Positions 7,160 through 14,114 of a stretch of 14,114 nt of DNA are shown here, one piece after another. Source of the DNA: Clostridia bacterium (GTDB lineage: Bacteria; Bacillota_A; Clostridia; Christensenellales; Aristaeellaceae). The stretch covers positions 1 to 14,114 of the forward strand of contig JAFRMB010000023.1 of NCBI GenBank assembly GCA_017430945.1, read 5' to 3'. The position numbers and the translations under genes are program-made. Under the pieces are notes generated by a model. That model saw only the letters and a program-made list of their open reading frames with translations, was not told the DNA's origin and searched no databases. Each line of letters begins with the position of its first letter. Position 1 is the stretch's first letter.

Positions 7160-8184
7160 ATGGCGAACCCGACCATCAAATCCGTCGCCGAGGACGCGGG
7201 CGTTTCCATCGCGACCGTATCGCGGGTCATCAACAAAAACGGCTACGTGAGCGCCGAGCTCGAGGCGCGGGTGCTCAGGTCCATCGCGAATCTGGGCTAC
7301 TATCCCAATTCCATCGCCCGCAGCCTGCGGTACGAGAACACGCTCTCCATCGGCCTCGTGCTGTCCGACATATCGAACAGCTTTTTCTGCGTGGTGCTGC
7401 GCTCGCTCGAGGACGCCACCATCGCGCATGGCTTCAACGTGATCGCCTGCAGCACCGACGGCCTCAGGGACCGCGAGCTGGCGCGCATACAGTTGCTGCT
7501 CGGCAAGCGCGTGGACGGCATCGTCCTGAACACCTGCGGCTTCAACGACGATTACATCAGCGCCATCAGCCACGACATCCCCATGGTGCTCTGCGGGCGC
7601 CGGATCAACAGCGACGCCTTCATCGGCGACTTCGTCGACAGCGACAACGAACAGGGCAGCTTCATGCTCACGCGCCACCTGATCGAGCAGGGCCACCGGC
7701 GCATCGCGATCGTGAACGGGCAGGGCCACGTCAGCTCCGCACAGGAGCGCGGCCGCGGGTACATGGACGCCATGGCGACCATCGGCATCCGCGTCGCGCC
7801 GGGACATCCGTACTTTTACGAGGCCGACTTCCACAACAGCGCCACCGGGGCCGAGGGCGCGCGGGCGCTCCTTTCGCTCGATGAGCCGCCGACGGCCATC
7901 ATCGCCATGAACAACGAGCTTTGCATCGGCGCGATGCGCTACTGCCGGGAAAACGGCGTGCGGATCCCCGAACAGCTTTCCCTTTGCTCGTACGGACAGC
8001 TGGAGAACGACGACCTTCTGTACGTGCACCCCAGCTATGTGACCATGGACCCGCAGACCATCGGCCGCCGCATCGGCGAGATCATGCTGGAGCGCATCTC
8101 CAGCAAAAACAAGCTCCCGAACCGCGAGATCCGCTACAGCCCCACGCTGGTGCCCGGCGACGGCGTCCGCCCGCTGCGCGCCGA

Positions 8185-8191
<7 letters not shown>
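7160..8191 (+). CDS. LacI-family transcriptional regulator
   Basis: The 343-residue product is a full-length LacI-family regulator. Residues 5-24 form the helix-turn-helix (TIKSVAEDAGVS then ATVSRV), followed by a hinge helix with SIARSLR. Leucine 56 in that hinge is the residue that in this family inserts at a central CpG of the operator. The periplasmic-binding-protein-like effector domain follows (GLVLSDISNSFF onward). The start is the ATG at 7160 with AGGAGG nearby; an upstream in-frame ATT-type start at 7094 lies in the promoter. It is divergent from the PPC gene and its last 7 nt overlap the end of livF on the other strand. The liv promoter carries two CG-centred palindromes of the type such proteins bind, so the liv operon is a likely target. 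The inducer is unknown. Confidence 0.93.
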
Positions 8192-8893
<702 letters not shown>

Positions 8894-8907
<14 letters not shown>

Positions 8908-9652
8908 TGTTGTGACCTCCCAGGTAGGCTTCGATCACGGCGGGATCCTCCTGGATCTCCGATGGCAGGCCCGTCGCGATCTGATGGCCGAAGTTCAGCA
9001 CGGTGATCCTGTCGCAGATGCTCATCACGAGGTCCATCGAGTGCTCGATCAGCAGCACCGCGATCGACCGCTCCACCGCCCAGCGGATCAGCGCGGCCAC
9101 GTAGTCCATCTCGCGGTTGTTCAGGCCGGCGGCCGGCTCGTCCAGCAGCAGGACCTTCGGGCTGCTCAGCAGCGCGCGCACGATCTCGAGCAGCTTCTGC
9201 TGGCCGTAGGAGAGCTTGGTGATCATGTTGCCCAGTTCGATGTCCGCAAGTCCCGCCAGCTCGAGCAGCGCATCAGCGCTCACGGCTTCTGCGGCGTGGC
9301 GCATCCGCCTGGAGAGATCGGCGCCCAGCTGGATGTTTTCGAGGACCGTACAGCCGTCCAGCAGCCTGGGGTGCTGGAACGTGCGCACGATGCCCAGGCG
9401 CGCCCGGTTGTGCGTGGACATGCGGGTGATATCCCTGCCCTCGAGCGTGATGCGGCCCTTGTCCGCGGCGTAGATGCCCGTGATCAGGTTGACCAGCGTC
9501 GACTTTCCCGCGCCGTTCGGTCCGATCAGCCCCAGGGTCTCGCCGTTGTACATCTCCAGATTCACATCGCTCGCGGCGATGACGCCGCCAAAGCGCTTGT
9601 CAACGCCCTGCAGCTTCAGCACGGGCTCTGCGCTTTTCAATGATGCGCTCAT
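8894..9652 (-). CDS. livG: HAAT-family ABC transporter ATP-binding protein LivG
   Basis: The 252-residue product is the first ATPase of the transporter. It shows Walker A GPNGAGKS (44-51), a Q-loop region TFQHPRL, the signature LSYGQQK (147-153), Walker B LLLDEP (168-173) and the switch histidine H204. The extra region after the Q-loop (LLDGCTVLENIQLG onward) and the EHSMD ending are typical of LivG. The start is the ATG at 9652, with GGAGGGAAGG upstream. It lies 53 nt inside the end of livM, a long overlap. A GTG at 9622 (giving VLKLQGVDKRF) would shorten the overlap, but its ribosome site is weaker. It acts with LivF, LivH, LivM and the binding protein LivK. Confidence 0.93.
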
Positions 9653-10592
9653 AGACCGCCTTCCCTCCTCCCAGAATGCCTTCCGGCTGGAAGATCATCA
9701 TGACCATGATCCCCAGGCCGTAGATGAACTGCATGTAGTTCTGCAGCGGTCGGACCCATTCCTGCAGCAGCGATATGATCAGCGTGCCGATGATGGCGCC
9801 GACCCACGAGCCGGTGCCGCCCAGCATGATCATGATCAGATACATGGTGGACTGGGTGTAGGTGAAGCTCTGATGGCTCAGGTAGCTGGACAGGTACGCG
9901 TACAGCGCGCCGGCCAGACCGCACAGCGCGCCGGAGATCGCGAAGGCGATGCTCTTGGTCAGAAGGCTGTTGATGCCCATGCAGTTGGCGGCCATCTCGT
10001 TGTCGCGGATCGCCATGAAGGAGCGGCCCAGCGCGGAACGCTTCAGAAAACTGATCACGAAGCTGGTGACGATGACCAGCGCGAATATCAGGAAAAACTT
10101 CCGGGGCTCCGTATCGGCGACGAACCCGAAGATCGCGTATGGCCGGATGTCCTTGAAGCCCAGTGCGCCTCCGGTGACCGGTTCCCAGTTCATGAACAGC
10201 CCGTTCAGGATCGTCATAAGGCCGATCGAAGCGAACGTGAAGTAGTACATGCGCAGCCTGAAGAACGCAAAGCCCAGCACGAAGGCGATGAGCGCCGTGC
10301 CGCCCACGGCGATCAGCAGCGACAGCGTGGGATCCAGCCCCAGCCGCATCGTCATGTTCGCGGTGATGTAGCTGCCCACCCCCCACAGGCCGGCCTGCGC
10401 AAAGGAATTCTGGCCGCACATGCCCAGCAGCACGTAGACGCTGAGCACGCACAGATAGGTGATCATCGTGACGTTTAAAACGCGCAGCATGTAGCTGTCC
10501 GTGCACCAGGGCAAAAAGCAGCACAGCGCCAGTGCGATGACGATGCAGGGGATCCTCGCTCTTGATTTATTGCTTGTCTTCATATTCGCCAC
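9600..10592 (-). CDS. livM: HAAT-family ABC transporter permease LivM
   Basis: The 330-residue product is a polytopic membrane protein. An N-terminal hydrophobic segment (IPCIVIALALCCFLPW) follows a basic start. The family pattern GQNSFAQAGLWGVGSYI comes next, and further helices follow up to the conserved loop GGTGSWVGAIIGTLII before the last helix. It pairs with LivH to form the transmembrane channel. The start is ambiguous: GTG at 10592, ten bases after AGGAG at the end of livH, or ATG at 10583, six bases after GGTG. The GTG leaves a single base between livH and livM. The last 53 nt are shared with livG. Confidence 0.92.
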   Translation of the reverse strand: MANMKTSNKSRARIPCIVIALALCCFLPWCTDSYMLRVLNVTMITYLCVLSVYVLLGMCGQNSFAQAGLWGVGSYITANMTMRLGLDPTLSLLIAVGGTALIAFVLGFAFFRLRMYYFTFASIGLMTILNGLFMNWEPVTGGALGFKDIRPYAIFGFVADTEPRKFFLIFALVIVTSFVISFLKRSALGRSFMAIRDNEMAANCMGINSLLTKSIAFAISGALCGLAGALYAYLSSYLSHQSFTYTQSTMYLIMIMLGGTGSWVGAIIGTLIISLLQEWVRPLQNYMQFIYGLGIMVMMIFQPEGILGGGKAVYERIIEKRRARAEAAGR

Positions 10593-10593
10593 C

Positions 10594-11460
10594 CTACGCT
10601 TTCTCCTGGATGCGGTTGCCGAAGATGCCCTGAGGGCGGAACATCAGCATGATGACCAGCGCCACGTAGATGAGGACCAGCTGATACGTCGTGGAGATGT
10701 ACGCGCCGCCGAAGGCCTCGACCAGGCCCACCAGCAGACCGCCCAGGATCGCGCCCGGCACACTGCCGAACCCGCCGATGACGATGGCGGCAAAGGCCTT
10801 CGCGCCGGCCGTGACGCCCATGGTGTTGTTCAGGAAGAACATCGGGGCGATCATCGCGCCGCCGATGCCGGTGATGATGGCGCTCAGGCCGAAGGTCAGG
10901 CCTATGGAGAGGATCACGGGGATGCCGTTGAGCGACGCCATATACTGATCCTGCGCGGTGGCCTGCATGATGTGGCCGATGAAGGTCTTCTCGAGCAGCA
11001 GGTACACGAGCGTCATCAGGCACGCGGCGATCGCGATGATCGCGACGTTCTGCCACTGGATCGCGGCCGTGCCCACGTGCGCCGTCCCCTTGACGACCTT
11101 GTCCAGCGTCAGCGGGATCGAACCCCAGATCAGCCTGGCGCCTTCCTTCAGCACCATCGATGCGCCCATGGCGCTCACGATGATCGCCTTGCTCGGCGCA
11201 CGGCGCAGCGGCCAGTAGGACGAGCGCATGAACACGACGCCGATCACGCCCATCAGCACGGAGGCCAGCAGGATCGAGACCGATATGTGCAGGCCGACCA
11301 GCCGGTTGAACGTGTAGGTCAGGTAGCCGCCGACCATCAAAAAATCGCCCTGCGCAAAGTTCATGATCCCGACGGCGCGGAAGATCAGCACCATGCCCAT
11401 GGAGATGAGGCCATAGACGACGCCCATCGAGATGCCCGAGACCAGTAATTGCAGATTCAT
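10594..11460 (-). CDS. livH: HAAT-family ABC transporter permease LivH
   Basis: The 288-residue product is the partner permease of LivM. It opens with the family's N-terminal helix and the diagnostic GIMNFAQGDFLMVGGY segment. It has about eight hydrophobic segments and the conserved loop GGFGSVPGAILGG before the last helices. The ATG at 11460 is preceded by CAGGAGG at six bases. That ribosome site partly lies in a small hairpin (11470-11482), and a larger hairpin with a short T-run stands between livK and this gene, so its expression may be lower than that of livK. Confidence 0.93.
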   Translation of the reverse strand: MNLQLLVSGISMGVVYGLISMGMVLIFRAVGIMNFAQGDFLMVGGYLTYTFNRLVGLHISVSILLASVLMGVIGVVFMRSSYWPLRRAPSKAIIVSAMGASMVLKEGARLIWGSIPLTLDKVVKGTAHVGTAAIQWQNVAIIAIAACLMTLVYLLLEKTFIGHIMQATAQDQYMASLNGIPVILSIGLTFGLSAIITGIGGAMIAPMFFLNNTMGVTAGAKAFAAIVIGGFGSVPGAILGGLLVGLVEAFGGAYISTTYQLVLIYVALVIMLMFRPQGIFGNRIQEKA

Positions 11461-11469
11461 GGGATCCCT

Positions 11470-11482
11470 CCTGTCAAACAGG
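11470..11482 (-). promoter_or_regulatory. small hairpin covering the edge of the livH ribosome binding site
   Basis: CCTGT (11470-11474) and ACAGG (11478-11482) pair with a three-base loop. On the minus strand the 3' arm ACAGG runs into GAGG, so part of the livH Shine-Dalgarno sequence is in the stem. A five-bp stem is weak, so any effect would be modest. Confidence 0.3.
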
Positions 11483-11507
11483 CGCCCGTTAGCGCGGACG
11501 TCCTGTT

Positions 11508-11542
11508 AAAATCGTGGAGAGAACGACGTCGCTCTCTCCACG
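11508..11542 (-). terminator. intra-operon hairpin between livK and livH
   Basis: CGTGGAGAGA (11513-11522) and TCTCTCCACG (11533-11542) form a perfect 10-bp stem with a ten-base loop, 16 nt after the livK stop. On the minus strand ATTTTAAC follows, a short and interrupted T-run. It is likely a partial terminator or a 3'-end stabiliser that lets the binding protein be made in excess over the rest of the transporter, a common arrangement for ABC importers. Confidence 0.65.
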
Positions 11543-11558
11543 CATTCACGTTGGGATA

Positions 11559-12704
11559 TCAATCGATGACCTTTTCGGAGTACAGCTCCTGGATGATCGT
11601 CGGCTGCTGATCGACGACCTGGACCAGCAGGCCGCCGCGGCCGCAGTCGCCGTTGGTGCGGCAGTCGTAGACGGTGATGGCGCCCTGGTAGTCGGAGATC
11701 GTGTTCATGGCGTCGCGGATGGCGGCGCGATCCGTACTGCCGGCGCGCTTGATGGCCTCGCAGAGCACGTAGATGTGGTCATAGACCTGGGAAGCGGAAG
11801 ACGCGCAGGCCGCGCCGAAGCGCTCTTCATACTTCGCGGAGAGGGCCGCGCCGATCGGGTTCGGGGTGTTCGGCACCCAGCCCGCCGCGCTGTACGCGCC
11901 GTTGATCGCATCGCCCGCCAGCCCGATGGTGATGGGGTCGCCGAAGGCGTTGGAGCCGAAGACCGGCTGCTCCATCTCGAGCGCCTGCATCTGCTGCAGG
12001 ATGATGGCCGCCTCGGTATGGAAGCAGCTCACGACGACCGCTTCCGCGCCGCTGTTCTGGATCTGGGCCAGATGGGAGCTGAAGTCCTTGGTGCCGGTGG
12101 TGAAGGGGATGTCGAGCAGGGGCTTGATGTCGTAGCTGGCCAGCGCCTCGGTGAACAGCGCCGCCTGGTTGGCGGAAGAGGAGTCCGTGTCGTGCAGCAC
12201 GACGAAGGACTTCACGCCCAGCTCCTCGACCGCGTACTTCATGAGGGCGGTGCAGAGGGTGATGTCGCAGGCGCGCAGCTGGAACATCCAGGGGTTCTCT
12301 TCGTTGCAGATCTGCATGAGCACGGGATTGCTGCCCTGGGCCGTGGTGACGATCTGCGCCTCGAGCACGGAGCTGGAGGTCGCGATGGCGTCATTGGAGC
12401 TGTTGGTGCCGATGATCGCGCAGATGTCCGGATCCGCGGCCATCTTGCGGAACGCGTTGACGGCGCCGACGTCGGTGCCCAGCGCGTCCTCGACCACGAT
12501 CTCCAGCGGCTTGCCCAGCACGCCGCCGGCCGCGTTGATCTCTTCGACAGCGATCTCCATCGCGTTCATGGCGTACTCGCCCTCGGTGGCGCGGTCGCCG
12601 GTCAGGACCGTCAGCATGCCGATCTTGACGGTGTCCTCCGCGATAGCGGCGGAACAGGAAATGACGAGGATCAGGGCGATCAAAAGAGCAGACAGTCTTT
12701 TCAT
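11559..12704 (-). CDS. livK: HAAT-family ABC transporter substrate-binding protein LivK
   Basis: The 381-residue product is an extracytoplasmic binding protein of the Leu/Ile/Val-binding type (Peripla_BP_6). It begins with a secretion signal, MKRLSALLIALILVISCSAAIAED. VISC (14-17) fits a lipobox, so it is probably lipid-anchored at C17; cleavage after AIA is the alternative. The mature part starts with VKIGMLTVLTGDRATEG, followed by INAAGGVLGKPLEIVVED and IIGTNSSNDAIATSSS, the usual ligand-pocket region. Two cysteines near the C-terminus (YDCRTNGDCG) could form a disulfide. The ATG at 12704 is preceded by AGGAGG seven bases upstream; an in-frame extension to 12845 lies in the leader. It is the first gene of the operon. 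Members of this family bind amino acids, amides, urea or aromatic acids; the LacI-type operators upstream leave the ligand open. Confidence 0.92.
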   Translation of the reverse strand: MKRLSALLIALILVISCSAAIAEDTVKIGMLTVLTGDRATEGEYAMNAMEIAVEEINAAGGVLGKPLEIVVEDALGTDVGAVNAFRKMAADPDICAIIGTNSSNDAIATSSSVLEAQIVTTAQGSNPVLMQICNEENPWMFQLRACDITLCTALMKYAVEELGVKSFVVLHDTDSSSANQAALFTEALASYDIKPLLDIPFTTGTKDFSSHLAQIQNSGAEAVVVSCFHTEAAIILQQMQALEMEQPVFGSNAFGDPITIGLAGDAINGAYSAAGWVPNTPNPIGAALSAKYEERFGAACASSASQVYDHIYVLCEAIKRAGSTDRAAIRDAMNTISDYQGAITVYDCRTNGDCGRGGLLVQVVDQQPTIIQELYSEKVID

Positions 12705-12752
12705 GGGATTTCCTCCTATTCTCGTTCGTCGTGTGGCAGGGTCCGGAACATC

Positions 12753-12766
12753 TGTAAACGTATACA
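12753..12766. promoter_or_regulatory. second LacI/cre-type operator in the liv leader
   Basis: TGTAAACGTATACA is a 14-bp palindrome with one mismatched pair and a central CG. Its outer flank (ACATCC) matches the flank of the promoter-proximal operator in inverted orientation. The centre-to-centre distance to that operator is 170 bp, about 16 helical turns, compatible with DNA looping by a dimer-of-dimers or with a roadblock to transcription. Confidence 0.65.
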
Positions 12767-12922
12767 CATCCGTCGGACGATCCCGCGCCGGCCGTCCCAT
12801 CCATGCTGTCCGCACAAAAAGCGATCGAAACGCGCTCTGGCCCATCTTTCGGATCTTCGAAGGCCCGCCTTCACCCGGATGGAACGGGTCATGCAGCCGT
12901 CCGGATCGAACCGTGATGGATG

Positions 12923-12936
12923 TGTAAACGTTTACC
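12923..12936. promoter_or_regulatory. LacI/cre-type operator at the liv start site
   Basis: GTAAACGTTTAC (12924-12935) is a perfect 12-bp palindrome with a central CG, and TGTAAACGTTTACC differs from the CcpA cre consensus only in its last base. It begins eight bases downstream of the -10 element, centred near +8, a typical repressor position. The LacI-family protein encoded at 7160-8191 is the local candidate to bind; a global CcpA-like protein is the alternative. Confidence 0.78.
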
Positions 12937-12943
12937 TGGATCC

Positions 12944-12973
12944 ATTATATCAAAGACCCCGTTCCCTTGTCAA
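12944..12973 (-). promoter_or_regulatory. promoter of the livKHMGF operon
   Basis: On the minus strand a perfect -35 TTGACA (12968-12973) and a perfect -10 TATAAT (12944-12949) are separated by 18 bp. The start site should fall near 12937, immediately before the palindromic operator. Both hexamers at full consensus suggest strong transcription held down by a repressor. Confidence 0.88.
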
Positions 12974-13088
12974 CCCCGATTTAACAATTGTCGGAAAAAT
13001 ATCCATCGTCTCCGCGTTCCCGCTGCTATCGCATCGTGAAGGATGCGGCCTGTGCGGTCCGTTGTCCGGGTGAACGCCGATCCCGGAT

Positions 13089-13133
13089 AAAAAAAGACCG
13101 CCGGCATGGGTCCTTTGACCCATGTCAGCGGTC
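13089..13133 (-). terminator. intrinsic terminator after khpA
   Basis: GACCGC (13096-13101) pairs with GCGGTC (13128-13133), and an inner perfect stem CATGGGTC / GACCCATG (13105-13112 with 13117-13124) closes a CTTT loop. On the minus strand seven T residues follow. It lies 29 nt after khpA and ends the ffh-rpsP-khpA transcript. Confidence 0.92.
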
Positions 13134-13162
13134 CTGAAATGCGCAGCGCGGCGGGACGCGCC

Positions 13163-13390
13163 TCAGATGATCTCCACGAAGACCGGCTTCGGGATCTTCA
13201 CGGACGCGGCCTTGACGACAGTGCGGATCGCTTTGGCGATGCGCCCCTGCTTGCCGATGACCTTGCCCATGTCCTCGGGATCCACGCGGAGCTCGATGAC
13301 GATGCTGTCCTCGGTCTCCACCTCGCGCACATCCACAGCCTCAGGCTTTTCCACCAGAGACTGGGCGATATACTTAACCAGCTCAACCAT
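13163..13390 (-). CDS. khpA: KhpA, KH-domain RNA-binding protein
   Basis: The 75-residue product is the small single-KH-domain protein KhpA (YlqC family). The KH signature GKVIGKQGRIAKAIRT carries the GKQG loop at 46-49, which contacts RNA. In Firmicutes it pairs with KhpB (Jag/EloR) and influences cell-wall growth and small-RNA and mRNA behaviour. It follows rpsP by only 2 nt, and its ribosome site (GGAG) lies in the end of rpsP, so the two are translationally coupled. A terminator follows directly; rimM and trmD, the usual next genes, are not present. Confidence 0.95.
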   Translation of the reverse strand: MVELVKYIAQSLVEKPEAVDVREVETEDSIVIELRVDPEDMGKVIGKQGRIAKAIRTVVKAASVKIPKPVFVEII

Positions 13391-13392
13391 GA

Positions 13393-13632
13393 TTACAGGA
13401 CTCCGCCCTTCTTCAGCAGGGCGCGCACGGTGTCGGTGGGCTGGGCGCCAACGCCGAGCCAGTACTTCGCGCGCTCCTCGTCGATCTTCAGCTCAACGGG
13501 CTCAGAAACGGGGTTGTAGTAGCCGACCTCTTCGATGAAGCGGCCGTCGCGGGGGTTGCGGCTGTCGGTGACGACAAGGCGATAGAAGGGCTTTTTCTTC
13601 ATGCCCATCCTCTTCAGACGGATCTTGACCAT
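13393..13632 (-). CDS. rpsP: 30S ribosomal protein S16
   Basis: The 79-residue product is ribosomal protein S16, needed for assembly of the 30S subunit. The hallmark N-terminus [19 protein letters not shown] is followed by [22 protein letters not shown], all strongly conserved in bacterial S16. The ATG at 13632 has AAGGAGG about eight bases upstream. It lies 65 nt after ffh and 2 nt before khpA. Confidence 0.98.
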   Translation of the reverse strand: MVKIRLKRMGMKKKPFYRLVVTDSRNPRDGRFIEEVGYYNPVSEPVELKIDEERAKYWLGVGAQPTDTVRALLKKGGVL

Positions 13633-13697
13633 GGGGGATTCCTCCTTAATGAATGTCAGTATTGTATATATACGGCTTGCTTTGCCGAGTATATCGG

Positions 13698-14114
13698 TCA
13701 GAACTTCGGCATCCTGCCGAAGGGCATGCGCATCTTGCCGCGCTTGCCGGCGCCCATCATGTTCTTCATCATGCTCCGCGCCTGGTCGAACTGCTTGAGC
13801 AGCAGGTTGACCTCATGCACCGTGGTGCCGGAGCCCGCGGCGATGCGGCGCTTGCGGCTGCCGTTCAGGATGTCGGGGTTGCGCCGCTCCATGCGCGTCA
13901 TCGAGAGTATGATGGCCTCGTTCTTCTTCTGGGCTTTGGAGATGGCTTCCTCGTCGATGTCCACGTCCTTGATCTTTGAACCGACGCCGGGGATCATCTT
14001 CAGAAGGTCCGTGATGGAGCCCATCTTGTTCATCTGCCGCAGCTGGTCCAGGTAGTCCTCCAGCGTGAAGCTGTTGGTGCGCATCTTGCGGGTCAGGTCG
14101 ATGGCGGCCTTCTC
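13698..14114 (-). CDS. ffh: signal recognition particle protein Ffh, C-terminal part (runs off the window)
   Basis: The visible 138 residues are the end of the NG domain linker and the M domain of Ffh; the gene enters from beyond the right edge with [18 protein letters not shown] in frame. The M domain shows the methionine-rich stretches ([39 protein letters not shown]), which bind signal sequences. It also carries the SRP-RNA-binding motif [11 protein letters not shown]. Ffh with 4.5S/6S-type RNA targets membrane proteins to FtsY, and the GTPase half lies outside the window. An ATG at 14084 is internal and not a start. Confidence 0.97.
   Translation of the reverse strand, partial: EKAAIDLTRKMRTNSFTLEDYLDQLRQMNKMGSITDLLKMIPGVGSKIKDVDIDEEAISKAQKKNEAIILSMTRMERRNPDILNGSRKRRIAAGSGTTVHEVNLLLKQFDQARSMMKNMMGAGKRGKMRMPFGRMPKF

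Larger units (their letters stand above)
12705..12937 (-). other. 5' leader of the liv operon with transcribed inverted repeat
   Basis: About 230 nt separate the predicted start site from the livK ATG. No peptide with a good ribosome site was recognised in it. Its two ends contain near-identical inverted sequences of 21 nt (12915-12935 and 12754-12774, 19 of 21 matching). In RNA these could pair and close a loop of roughly 140 nt. The same sequences are the two palindromic operators described separately. Confidence 0.5.

Noticed and set aside
12705..12845. N-terminal extension of LivK (47 extra residues)
   Set aside because: It would bury the secretion signal in the middle of the protein and overlaps the second operator; the ATG at 12704 has AGGAGG and starts a proper signal peptide.
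13650..13697. Hairpin-like sequence between ffh and rpsP as a terminator or promoter
   Set aside because: The arms (TATACGGC / GCCGAGTATA) pair only with a bulge, no T-run follows, and no -35/-10 pair with acceptable spacing was found; most likely the genes are simply cotranscribed.

Overview
The window looks like chromosome from a high-GC Gram-positive bacterium of the Clostridia/Firmicutes type. The evidence is the order ffh, rpsP, khpA (a housekeeping order of that group), strong AGGAGG ribosome binding sites, and promoters with near-consensus sigma-A hexamers sitting as AT-rich islands in GC-rich DNA. No tRNA, rRNA, insertion sequence, integrase or CRISPR array was found. Nearly everything lies on the minus strand; only one regulator gene reads plus.

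Right end (13163-14114): the 3' part of ffh (signal recognition particle protein), then rpsP (ribosomal protein S16) and khpA (KH-domain RNA-binding protein), closed by a strong terminator at 13089-13133. The rimM and trmD genes that usually follow are absent here.

Middle (8185-12973): a complete branched-chain-amino-acid-type (HAAT) ABC transporter operon, livK, livH, livM, livG, livF. It starts from a near-consensus promoter at 12944-12973. A perfect LacI/cre-type palindrome lies on the start site, and a second, inverted copy lies 170 bp downstream in the 5' leader. A hairpin between livK and livH may lower expression of the membrane and ATPase genes relative to the binding protein.

Centre (6634-8191): a LacI-family regulator gene on the plus strand overlaps the end of livF by 7 nt. 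It is divergent from a small PPC/DUF296-domain gene, which is followed by its own terminator. The LacI protein is the obvious candidate to bind the two liv operators.

Left half (173-6413): a DeoR-family regulator with its own promoter and terminator, followed by a four-gene sugar or polyol catabolic operon. The operon encodes an L-fucose/D-arabinose-isomerase-like protein, an FGGY carbohydrate kinase, a Gfo/Idh/MocA dehydrogenase and a zinc-dependent medium-chain dehydrogenase. Its promoter is followed by a 160-nt leader with four consecutive hairpins, and the operon ends at two tandem hairpins (39-126).

Taken together this resembles a carbohydrate utilisation island with an isomerase/kinase branch and an oxidative branch, next to a HAAT transporter under LacI-type control. 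The substrate cannot be read from the sequence. The combination of a liv-type transporter with LacI operators, a PPC protein and this enzyme set is the most interesting aspect of the window.
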